Shown: piece by piece, positions 23,612 through 30,617 of the stretch
Numbering within the stretch: the stretch's first letter is position 1
Layout of the letters: each line of letters starts with the position of its first letter
Source of the DNA: a virus
Direction: 5' to 3' (one strand)
Virus record (IMG/VR): IMGVR_UViG_3300030118_003239
Span: 1 to 40,919 of that record
Length of the DNA stretch: 40,919 bases
Notes under the pieces: model-generated
Told to the model about the DNA's origin: nothing
What the model saw: only the letters and a program-made list of their open reading frames with translations
The model's database searches: none
Translations under genes and position numbers: made by a program

Positions 23612-25905
23612 AACCAAGCCACCTGTGATTTTCCCTCCAAGGCACGATGCAACGGTGACATGTCCCACCCCGCCACTTCGTAGTAAGGCTGAACGCGATT
23701 GATGATGAACCGCTCAACCATCGTGCAGTAGCCTATTTCAGCGATACCTTCAATTTCCGATGGGTCGTCAAATGCAAGGTATTGCCCCTTCGGGTCAATA
23801 GCCACAAGGAAATAGTCGTTGGCACGGTAGCCCTTGCCGAGCGTCCTGTTGGCCCATTGTGCGCCAGCCGCAGAACCACTTACGCTTCGGTATTGGTCAA
23901 GGTTCTTCGCCAACTTACCCTTCATGCACAAATCCAAGGGGTCTATTTTTCCCCCAATAATACTCTCAATCGTTGACACCAGCAGGTCGGTGACTTGCTT
24001 TTCTTGGTGTCCGTTGAGGATGCCGTCAATGACTTGTCCCATCGTGTCTTTCATCACGGTTGGCATTCTTGTTTGCTTCAATTCAATGCCTTTCACATAT
24101 CGCTTGGGTTCGTGGCGTTCACCGTCTGTCCAACAGACAAGGCCAGCGTAACGATTCTTGCCCATGTAGATGAACGACGACGACCACTTCTCAAATTGAA
24201 CGATGATGGGGTACATCCGGTCGTTCATTTCCTCAAGCGACAACTTTCCCACACCGGGAGTCCGAACCCTGCACATCACCGAGTCGGTATGCCCGTAGAC
24301 GACGGGATGCCCCAAGTCCTCGGCAACTTCCTTCAACTTGAGCAAGGTTTGTCTTGAGGTAAAAGTGATTGCGGCGGCGATGTCGGGGTGATACAATCCG
24401 TATTTGGAATCACCAGCAACGCCATACATGGAAGCCACGAGGGACTTCGTGGCGTATTGCAGGGCATCGTAACGGTTCCTTTCTTCGTCTGTTTCCGCAT
24501 GTCTCATCATCACTTTGTAGTGGTCACGGAGAACCGTCATGTTGTCCATCTGCCGCACGAGCAACCCCTTCTTCTCTTGCGAGAACACCGTGCCGTTGCC
24601 ACAATCCTTGCCGTGCTGTTGCCACCATGTCTCGTCGGCCCCGTGGTTGGGTGACTTCAAGGTGTCCCACGAGATGTTGTAAAGGTCGGCGTTGCTGTGA
24701 TACATGGCTTTTACATCAAAAATACCGATGTTTTGGTAGATGCCCTTCTCGCCGTCCATAACGATTGCGCCGTCATAATTCACCTTGTCAAACATTGGTT
24801 TGGAAGGGATTTGTTTCTTGAATTCGGGGTCGCCCAAAGCAAGACAGGTAAAGACCTGCGTCACGAACGGCGTGCTACGGATTTCACATTGGGCGATGTG
24901 TTGCACGGCGATGAAATAATCAAGGGCGTTCACGAGTCCGTTCAACCGTGGCAACAGGCGTACATCCTGTCGGTTGTATTCAAGGTAAAGAATCGGGTCG
25001 GAGTAGTAGGTGTCGTGACCATCGGGCAACTCGGTTTTCTTTTCCCCTAAACATTCCAACGCCACATCGTCCAATTTGTAGTTCGGCAACTTGCCGTTCT
25101 TCAACTCCCACAACTTAGGGAAAGCAAGCCGCAAGTCAATGACATTTCTCCCGACGATGGGTTGCGCCCAATCACCGAAGTCGTAGCGAATGCGGTTGAG
25201 CGGCGACATGTTGGACGCACGAACACCCACTTTGTTGCACCGCTCAATTATTTGCTTCAAGTCTGCACCAGCGACATACCAGCCCGTGATGATGTCGGGG
25301 TCTTGCTTTCGCATGAACGCCGTGAAGTGAGTTAGCAATTCGGCTTCCGTGTCAAAGACGAGAACGGGTGTTTCGTAGGCATAACCGTTTCCCGACATAT
25401 CGTAAAGCGTGTGGTGCTTGCCCTTAGAAAGTCCTCCCCAATCGGGGTTCGGCGCACATTCGGATGGATGTTTCGGAGGAACCATCCACGAATAGAGGTT
25501 TTCCGTAAAACTATCAAAGACCGTAAGCATGGTGATTTGCCCGCTATCCGTCTTCCATTCGCCGTCAAGATACCAAACACGGTGCTTGTAGGAAGGAAAG
25601 GGTTTCTGCCCCTCCTTGACACGAGCCGCCAAGACTTGATTCGTGAGCGGGATGTTCCCCTCCCATGATTGACCGGTCTTGGCAAGGTTGCGAACGGCGT
25701 CCGTAGTGTAGCAAGTGACCTTCGTCAAAGGCTCACCGAAAACGCCTGTGTAGCCAGCCTCCTTCTTTTCATCAACGAATTGTGCATCCTCATCCCGTAG
25801 ATAGAGGTACGGTAGCCTGTCCTTGATTACCGTTTGTTGCCGCTTGTCGTTGACATCACGATACCGAACCAACACATCGTTGCGTCCGACTTGTTCCACT
25901 ATCAT
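23608..25905 (-). CDS. polB: Family B DNA polymerase with 3'-5' exonuclease domain (765 aa)
   Basis: The exonuclease motif I Asp-x-Glu is D114-G-E116 (WYLDGEWKTDS), motif II lies near PDIITGWYVAGADLK, and motif III is YNRQD. Polymerase motif A is DVKAMYHSNADLYNIS (about residue 395), motif B KSLVASMYG (about 483) and motif C YGHTDS (about 535). Family members usually have YGDTDS. Here the first Asp is His, but the second, metal-binding Asp remains. The KGxE-type motif follows (RYVKGIELKQTRMP). Length is typical of archaeal/viral PolB. It is the replicative polymerase, heading a unit with the methyltransferase, and has a TATA centred 25.5 bases upstream. Confidence 0.92.
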   Translation of the reverse strand: MIVEQVGRNDVLVRYRDVNDKRQQTVIKDRLPYLYLRDEDAQFVDEKKEAGYTGVFGEPLTKVTCYTTDAVRNLAKTGQSWEGNIPLTNQVLAARVKEGQKPFPSYKHRVWYLDGEWKTDSGQITMLTVFDSFTENLYSWMVPPKHPSECAPNPDWGGLSKGKHHTLYDMSGNGYAYETPVLVFDTEAELLTHFTAFMRKQDPDIITGWYVAGADLKQIIERCNKVGVRASNMSPLNRIRYDFGDWAQPIVGRNVIDLRLAFPKLWELKNGKLPNYKLDDVALECLGEKKTELPDGHDTYYSDPILYLEYNRQDVRLLPRLNGLVNALDYFIAVQHIAQCEIRSTPFVTQVFTCLALGDPEFKKQIPSKPMFDKVNYDGAIVMDGEKGIYQNIGIFDVKAMYHSNADLYNISWDTLKSPNHGADETWWQQHGKDCGNGTVFSQEKKGLLVRQMDNMTVLRDHYKVMMRHAETDEERNRYDALQYATKSLVASMYGVAGDSKYGLYHPDIAAAITFTSRQTLLKLKEVAEDLGHPVVYGHTDSVMCRVRTPGVGKLSLEEMNDRMYPIIVQFEKWSSSFIYMGKNRYAGLVCWTDGERHEPKRYVKGIELKQTRMPTVMKDTMGQVIDGILNGHQEKQVTDLLVSTIESIIGGKIDPLDLCMKGKLAKNLDQYRSVSGSAAGAQWANRTLGKGYRANDYFLVAIDPKGQYLAFDDPSEIEGIAEIGYCTMVERFIINRVQPYYEVAGWDMSPLHRALEGKSQVAWL

Positions 25906-25927
25906 GTAACACCCTTAGCGTGTAGGC

Positions 25928-25933
25928 TTATAA
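25928..25933 (-). promoter_or_regulatory. TATA promoter of the polB unit
   Basis: TTATAA preceded by GAAAGCC and followed by GCCTACAC on the - strand is nearly identical to the promoter of the Cas4-like gene. Its centre is 25.5 bases before the polB ATG. It begins 5 bases downstream of the TGA of the HTH gene. An AGGGTG close to the ATG could act as a ribosome binding site if the mRNA is slightly longer. Confidence 0.7.
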
Positions 25934-25938
25934 GGCTT

Positions 25939-26247
25939 TCATGTACGGCGTCCACGGCTACGGGTGGGGATTTTGTGTTTGGTGAGCCATTGATGTATGC
26001 TCATCGGCGTGATGCCGAATTGGTTTGCGATTTCCGCCATCGTTCGGTTCTTGCCGATGTATTCGCTCTCCAACCAGTCCTTGCGGTGGTAAAGAGGTTT
26101 AGCGGGTTTGACGAAGTGCTTGATTTCAACGACGAGAACATCTGCCTCGCCGCTGTTTATTTCATGCCTTTGGAAACCTGCTTCCGTAAATTGTGCGTCA
26201 CACACACGAACCCATTCGCCGCTGTTGGGGTCAATCACTTCAACCAT
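25939..26247 (-). CDS. Small helix-turn-helix protein (102 aa)
   Basis: Residues about 58-100 form a clear HTH with a basic tail (KNRTMAEIANQFGITPMSIH followed by WLTKHKIPTRSRGRR). This arrangement is common in resolvase-like and phage regulatory or HNH-associated DNA-binding proteins. The N-terminal 50 residues are a small beta-rich domain (WVRVCDAQFTEAGFQRHEI). It could bind viral promoters or DNA ends. It lies immediately upstream of the polB promoter and is alone in its transcription unit, so it is a candidate regulator of polB expression. Confidence 0.65.
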   Translation of the reverse strand: MVEVIDPNSGEWVRVCDAQFTEAGFQRHEINSGEADVLVVEIKHFVKPAKPLYHRKDWLESEYIGKNRTMAEIANQFGITPMSIHQWLTKHKIPTRSRGRRT

Positions 26248-26269
26248 GACACTACCACGCCCACGACCA

Positions 26270-26277
26270 ATATAAAA
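26270..26277 (-). promoter_or_regulatory. TATA box (TTTTATAT) for the HTH gene
   Basis: TTTTATAT on the - strand is centred 26.5 bases upstream of the HTH ATG at 26247. There is no ribosome binding site in the sequence between (GTGGTAGTGTC before the ATG), so a leaderless transcript is likely. Confidence 0.65.
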
Positions 26278-26287
26278 CCATTGATAC

Positions 26288-26464
26288 CTATTCTTCTTCT
26301 GAACTACGCAAACGAAAGATGTTCCTCGGCCTATCTGCCACCCTGTATATGCCGCATTGTCTTCTTACACCACCGCTTTTGACCTTGTGGTTGGTCATCC
26401 TTGTGACCCTAAGTTCCCCACAACCGGAGCAACGACGAAGGCACTTACGGGGCTGTCTGCTCAT
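26288..26464 (-). CDS. Small zinc-ribbon protein (58 aa)
   Basis: This gene was found by translating the gap upstream of the HTH gene. ATG 26464 follows GGGAGGCGAAG on the - strand, a good ribosome binding site, and overlaps the end of the preceding zinc-ribbon gene by 20 bases. Cysteines at 8, 12, 15 and 37 (CLRRCSGC and QCG) with basic residues around them suggest a zinc ribbon that contacts nucleic acid. It ends EEE. Function is unknown. Confidence 0.6.
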   Translation of the reverse strand: MSRQPRKCLRRCSGCGELRVTRMTNHKVKSGGVRRQCGIYRVADRPRNIFRLRSSEEE

Positions 26465-26576
26465 ACTTCGCCTCCCGTTCTAAGCGGCAACAGCGACCGC
26501 ACTTCGTTGGCGGTTTCGCCTTTGTCCAAGAAGTTCTCTTTCTTTTACCGCAAGATTCGCAGTCATACCAAACCAT
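26445..26576 (-). CDS. Small zinc-ribbon protein (43 aa)
   Basis: ATG 26576 directly abuts the TAG stop of the winged-helix gene (26579-26577). The product has two knuckles, CESC (residues 6-9) and CGRCC (27-31), with KRKRTSWTKAK between them, a compact basic zinc ribbon. It is the first of two adjacent zinc-ribbon genes in the clamp operon. No further function can be given. Confidence 0.6.
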   Translation of the reverse strand: MVWYDCESCGKRKRTSWTKAKPPTKCGRCCRLEREAKYEQTAP

Positions 26577-26897
26577 CTACTCCCTCCACCAGTATGTATG
26601 GGGTCTGTCAATGGAACGGTTGACGATTTTCATTCTTGTCATTGTGCTAAGAATCGTGCCGACTTGTTGGCAAGACATACCAACTGTTTTCGGTAGATAC
26701 TTTTCCGCTAAATCTGATATTTGCTTGGCGTTGAGGTATCGTCCGTCTGCGTCGTATTTCAGAACAGCGAGACAAGCCAACTTGAGGTAGGAACGGCGCA
26801 TAGAAACCCTGTCGCCCATCTTGTTAAGCAACATTTCAACCTGCTCGTTGTTCAACAACTTCAAAGTGCCGTTTCTAACCTTGCTTGCTTCGGGCAT
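26577..26897 (-). CDS. Winged-helix-like regulatory protein (106 aa)
   Basis: From MPEASKV the product is helical, with a winged-helix pattern at residues about 40-100: helix (RRSYLKLACLAVLKY), a second helix around NAKQISDLAEKYL, recognition-helix-like CQQVGTILSTMTRM, and a wing (KIVNRSIDRPHTYWW). The frame extends upstream to a GTG at 26993 but gives a Cys-rich unlikely segment. ATG 26897 has GAGTTGAT before it, and its initiation region matches that of the clamp gene for 15 bases. The 143-base gap to the clamp gene contains TTTAAA at 27002-27007, a possible weak promoter. Confidence 0.6.
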   Translation of the reverse strand: MPEASKVRNGTLKLLNNEQVEMLLNKMGDRVSMRRSYLKLACLAVLKYDADGRYLNAKQISDLAEKYLPKTVGMSCQQVGTILSTMTRMKIVNRSIDRPHTYWWRE

Positions 26898-27040
26898 AAA
26901 AATCAACTCAAAACAACAGGCGGGGGAAAAGGCGCAAGAGGGAACCAACCCCTTGACACATGGAGGAAAGCCGATGAAAGCCAACAAACACACTTCGCAC
27001 CTTTAAACTGCACCGTTCTTGTGTAAAACCCCCATGTTGT

Positions 27041-27886
27041 TCAATTCAATGCTCCCGCCGCCCAAGCCCATTCGCCGTTGCCGAAGGAAACGGAAAAACG
27101 GATGCCTTGGCCGTGTTCACGGAAGTCAAAGAAATTCAAAGTTGCTTTGCCGGTAAAACCCTTGAAGAGTTCATCAAGGCCACCGTCAAAGTCCCAAGTG
27201 AAATCGGATAGGGGTTTCATAGCCCCACCCTCAACGGGTATGATGGTGGTCGTTTGTCCGAGCATCGGGTCACCAACGGTGATTTCAATTTCAAGGGCTT
27301 CTTCCAAATTAACCTTGAAGGTGTACCGGTTAAGGCGTTGGCCGTTGATGTTGTCGCATCGGCAAGCATCGTAAAGGTCGGAGACATTTACCTCAAAGGA
27401 ACAGAACGAATGTTGCTTGGAACCGTCACCCAAGGTGTAGATGCCGTTCTTGGCATCAATTTTGTTTGCGAGCGTTTCCGAGCGAAGGTTGAAATCCTTG
27501 ATGGTTTCTTGACTGTGTGTAAATGCTTTTGCGTCAAAAGAAGAGTCAAGCGTGGTTTGTTTGCCCGTGGACTTGAAACGCAATTTGCCCGCCTCCCCTG
27601 CGTAGTTGTCATAAGTCAACACGAGGTTTTCGCTGTGGAGAGAAAGAACACCAAGCACACGGTCAATGTCGGGGATGGGTATGTTTCCCGCCCCACCACA
27701 GTCGGCAACAACTTCGGTAAGACCTGTCAAATCACGGGTAAGACTCGTGATTCTCGCCTTGCTTCCGTCGCACAACAACACACAGGATTCAACCTGCGCC
27801 TGTTGCTTGCCGTTGACAGTCTGCTTGCGCTTGCTGATGTTCAACATGCGCTTGAGTTGAGTATTGCTGATACTTACTGTTGGCAT
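27041..27886 (-). CDS. PCNA-like sliding clamp (281 aa)
   Basis: The protein is a two-domain beta-rich polypeptide without catalytic motifs. A short helix carries SNTQLKRMLNISKR and an inter-strand segment reads IPIPDIDRVLGVLSLHSENL, like the clamp segment around the first domain helix. The C-terminal domain contains a PCNA-type helix plus strand set (SDFTWDFDGGLDELFKGF, ATLNFFDF, IRFSVSFG). It is somewhat longer than cellular PCNA (about 250 residues). The neighbours (RecA-like ATPase, SSB, PolB, RFC) support a replication clamp that tethers PolB. ATG 27886 is chosen; the TTG at 27895 lies within the ribosome binding region AGGTTGAT. Confidence 0.6.
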   Translation of the reverse strand: MPTVSISNTQLKRMLNISKRKQTVNGKQQAQVESCVLLCDGSKARITSLTRDLTGLTEVVADCGGAGNIPIPDIDRVLGVLSLHSENLVLTYDNYAGEAGKLRFKSTGKQTTLDSSFDAKAFTHSQETIKDFNLRSETLANKIDAKNGIYTLGDGSKQHSFCSFEVNVSDLYDACRCDNINGQRLNRYTFKVNLEEALEIEITVGDPMLGQTTTIIPVEGGAMKPLSDFTWDFDGGLDELFKGFTGKATLNFFDFREHGQGIRFSVSFGNGEWAWAAGALN

Positions 27887-27891
27887 AAAAA

Positions 27892-28107
27892 TCAACCTGC
27901 GAGATAGTGGGAAAAGGTCATTCCCGGTTTTTCATACTGCTCTTGAATTTCCTTGACGGCTTGATATAGGGCAGTCATTTTGGGTAGGTCGTCAAGGATA
28001 ACTTCAAGGTCTGCGATTCGTGATTTTAGCAGGCGTATTTGCGTGTCTTGAGTCTTGAGAATGTGACACAAACTGTCAAACGCTTCTTGCGCTGTCTGTT
28101 GCATCAT
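27892..28107 (-). CDS. Small coiled-coil protein (71 aa)
   Basis: Residues about 8-55 form a continuous heptad helix (FDSLCHILKTQDTQIRLLKS, then RIADLEVILDDLPKMTALYQ), ending in a Pro/Gly-containing tail. Two adjacent ATGs (28107, 28104) can serve; GGAAGTGA lies just before. It sits between the RecA-like ATPase and the clamp. A small dimerising accessory is the natural reading, with no assigned partner. Confidence 0.55.
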   Translation of the reverse strand: MMQQTAQEAFDSLCHILKTQDTQIRLLKSRIADLEVILDDLPKMTALYQAVKEIQEQYEKPGMTFSHYLAG

Positions 28108-28108
28108 T

Positions 28109-29041
28109 TCACTTCCAATTCAAAAACGGCAGTCCGGCCCACTTCACATCGCCCTTGATAACAGAAAGGATGGTGTGAGTCTCACCGACATGCTCCATGT
28201 GCTTGCCCTTGATTTCCTCAATGGTGGCCTTGATGACCCAATCATCGGTGTTCTTGAGCGAGGGGTCGGCCTTGACGCCAGCGGCGGCGTCGGCCTTCTT
28301 CATGTAGCGGGAAAGGAAAATCTGTTGAGAGAACAGGCGCATTGTGCCTTTGTCCCAATCGGGGCGTTCACCAATTTTCATCAAGACTTTGCCACCGGAA
28401 CCGTTGTCCACATAGTTGCTAACATCTTTTAGGTGAAAAGTGTTGATGACGCATGGTACAGGAAGTCCGTGAAGACGGGTGAGAACATCACGGTTGAGTT
28501 GGTTGCGTGTTCGCCATTCCTTTTGGTTGAAGGAATCGCCTTCTTCTTTGATGACACCACGACGCAGAAGAACATCGGTCATGGCGTGTTCGCACCACTT
28601 GAGGAAGGTTGAACCACCGTCCATGATGATACCGGCAACATCTTCTTCTTTGGCGACATCAGCGACGATGTTCACATAGAAGTTCATCTTGTCAGCCACG
28701 AGGTTTGCGTAGTTGACCGTAGCATCCTCATTGTAGATGGATTCGTCTCTCTCGTCAAGGAGAGGAAGCACGATGATTTCCTTATCATCGGGATAAGCCG
28801 CCTCAAGCGTAGCCTGTGCGGAGTTGTCAATGTCAAAGACATAGATTTTGCCCTTGGGTCGCACTTGGCGGATGATGGACACAGCAAGACCGGTCTTGCC
28901 GCAATTCTCTTTGGCTACAAGGGCCATGCGAACAGGCACGGAATGAGCCGTGTTGTTCATGAAAGTGTTGCGGTAATACTCCTTGTCGTATGTCGCCTTA
29001 GCAGTCTTGCTTTCAGTCTTCTGTTGTTGTCCCCAAGCCAT
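28109..29041 (-). CDS. RecA-fold ATPase, Sak4/AAA_24-like recombinase (310 aa)
   Basis: Walker A is AKENCGKTG (residues 43-51) and Walker B is AGIIMDGGS (about 136-144). The fold order (P-loop, strand-helix set, hydrophobic strand ending in Asp, then FHLKDVS sensor-like segment) matches phage single-strand annealing or recombination ATPases of the Sak4 type, related to RadA but much smaller. It lacks the N-terminal HhH domain of cellular RadA. It probably acts with SSB in strand exchange or recombination-dependent replication. A TATA box centred 25.5 bases upstream lies at the end of the chaperonin gene. Confidence 0.75.
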   Translation of the reverse strand: MAWGQQQKTESKTAKATYDKEYYRNTFMNNTAHSVPVRMALVAKENCGKTGLAVSIIRQVRPKGKIYVFDIDNSAQATLEAAYPDDKEIIVLPLLDERDESIYNEDATVNYANLVADKMNFYVNIVADVAKEEDVAGIIMDGGSTFLKWCEHAMTDVLLRRGVIKEEGDSFNQKEWRTRNQLNRDVLTRLHGLPVPCVINTFHLKDVSNYVDNGSGGKVLMKIGERPDWDKGTMRLFSQQIFLSRYMKKADAAAGVKADPSLKNTDDWVIKATIEEIKGKHMEHVGETHTILSVIKGDVKWAGLPFLNWK

Positions 29042-29063
29042 GTTTTATCCTTCCTTTGTAGCC

Positions 29064-29069
29064 TTATAA
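29064..29069 (-). promoter_or_regulatory. TATA promoter of the RecA-like/clamp unit, overlapping the chaperonin stop
   Basis: On the - strand this is TTATAA followed by GGCTACAA, centred 25.5 bases before the ATG at 29041. The last codon (TTA) and the TAA stop of the chaperonin gene make up this TATA box exactly. GGAAGG lies between it and the ATG and could serve as a ribosome binding site if the transcript began further upstream. Confidence 0.65.
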
Positions 29070-30596
29070 CCCCTGCGGTTCAGCAAGAATGATGGTGTCC
29101 GTCGTCAAAACAAGACGGGCGATTGACACAGCCGCCTTCAATGAATTGAGAACGACGAGAGCAGGGTCAAGCACCTTTGCATCCTCCGTCGGCTCCATTT
29201 CATCTGTTTTGGTATTGAGGTAATAGTTGTCGCCCCACTTGAAAGCGTTGTTTCTGTCGGGCATGTTCTGTTGAAGCGTGTTCATCGGCACCTTGAGAGC
29301 GTCAGCAAACGCACCGCCGAGAGAAGACCGGTTATACTTTGCGATGGTGTAGAGCGTCCAACCAGCACCAACGACAACGCCACCCTTGAGGGCAAGGCGT
29401 GTAGCGTTCACGGCATCGTCCACCCGCTCACGGGTTTCACGGATTTCAGCCTCGCTGAACCCGCCGATGTGGATTGAAGCCATGTGTTGTGCGAGTCGGG
29501 AATGTCGTGTCAACAACTTTTCCCGTGAAAATGGATGGTCGGCTTCGTTGGCCTGTGCGATGAGTCCGTCAAGGTGATTCTTCAATCGCCCGGTTCTTTC
29601 ACCAGCGACGATGGTCGTTGTCGCCTGTCCGACGACAACGCGTTCAGCCGAACCGAAATGTGGGTCTTCCGCACCAGCAACAGCGTGAGCGATGCCGGTT
29701 TCCATGTCGCTTTCAAAGTGGATTCTTGCACCTGTCAAGGCGGCGAGGTCGTCAAACCATTCCTCCCCGTCCGTGTAGGGTATTCGCAAAGCACATGCAC
29801 GAACGACGCCACCAACTACATTTGCGATTAAATTAGACAGGGCCACGCCTTTGATGTCTTGGCACACGATGATAAGTGGGCGGTTGTTCTCAATGGCAAC
29901 CTCAAGAGCAGGTGTCAAATCGTCAAAATCCTCAACGGTTTCTTTTGTGATAAGAAAAAGCGGGTTGTCTGCTTCAAAGGTTCTTCGGTCATTGTTGCAG
30001 AACATCGGTGAGGCATAATACATCGGAACTTCGCATCCCGTGGTTCTTGACCAAGTAGTGTGGTCGTCCGAACCAACCTTGAGGTTGACGAGTCCATCAG
30101 CACCGATGATATGGAACATGGAGGTTATCAGTTCTCCAATGTATTGGTCGTTGTTGGCGGCGATGGTTGCGACCCGATGGAGGTCGCTCAACTCGTCATC
30201 TTCCATGTTGATGTCCCACTTCATATCGGACATGTAGTTCTCAACAATAGAAACACAGTCGTTCATGTCCGACGGGTTTAGGTTGACACGAGAATAACTG
30301 TCAACCAAAGCCTCGGCAAGAAGCGTTGCGGTGGTCGTCCCGTCGCCCGAAGCCTGTTGCGCTTCAAGAGCAACTTGGCGGATGAGGTCAAGGGATGCTT
30401 GAACGGCAGGGTCATTTGATTTTACGGCAGAAACAATTTTCACGCCATCGTTGAGAACAACGGGAGGTCGCCCTTCCTGTTGAACAAGGACTGTCCGAGC
30501 ATTCGGGCCAAGTGTGCCACGAACGCTTTCTGCAAGCAGACGAACAGCCATGAACAACGCTTCTCGCGCGTCGCTTCCGCTAACGATGTTGTGCAA
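29064..30596 (-). CDS. groEL: Group I (GroEL-type) chaperonin (510 aa)
   Basis: The equatorial domain has the GroEL start (ESVRGTLGPNARTVLVQ), LNDGVKIV, and GDGTTTAT at 84-91. The apical domain contains the GroEL-specific order: MYYASPMF, NPLFLITKETVEDFDDLTPA, RPLIIVCQDIKGVALSNLI, and an LAALTG segment. The C-terminal part has RERVDDAVNATRLALKGGVV, including the catalytic Asp region, and GAGWTL. These features are group I, not the thermosome (no helical lid protrusion). It lacks the GGM tail and is shorter than bacterial GroEL (about 548). No GroES gene is visible. It may fold virion or replication proteins. TTG 30596 is the start, with AGGGGGA upstream. Confidence 0.88.
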   Translation of the reverse strand: MHNIVSGSDAREALFMAVRLLAESVRGTLGPNARTVLVQQEGRPPVVLNDGVKIVSAVKSNDPAVQASLDLIRQVALEAQQASGDGTTTATLLAEALVDSYSRVNLNPSDMNDCVSIVENYMSDMKWDINMEDDELSDLHRVATIAANNDQYIGELITSMFHIIGADGLVNLKVGSDDHTTWSRTTGCEVPMYYASPMFCNNDRRTFEADNPLFLITKETVEDFDDLTPALEVAIENNRPLIIVCQDIKGVALSNLIANVVGGVVRACALRIPYTDGEEWFDDLAALTGARIHFESDMETGIAHAVAGAEDPHFGSAERVVVGQATTTIVAGERTGRLKNHLDGLIAQANEADHPFSREKLLTRHSRLAQHMASIHIGGFSEAEIRETRERVDDAVNATRLALKGGVVVGAGWTLYTIAKYNRSSLGGAFADALKVPMNTLQQNMPDRNNAFKWGDNYYLNTKTDEMEPTEDAKVLDPALVVLNSLKAAVSIARLVLTTDTIILAEPQGL

Positions 30597-30617
30597 CTTC
30601 TTTTCCCCCTAAACAAT

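Noticed and set aside
27254-27907. 217-codon + strand frame opposite the sliding clamp
   Set aside because: The - strand clamp frame has coherent beta-protein composition and operon coupling. The + frame is a shadow caused by codon bias.
29064-30596. Chaperonin as a group II thermosome
   Set aside because: The apical domain follows GroEL (SPMF segment, IIVCQDIKGVALSNL segment) and the ATRLALKGGVV region is GroEL-like; the thermosome lid insertion is absent.
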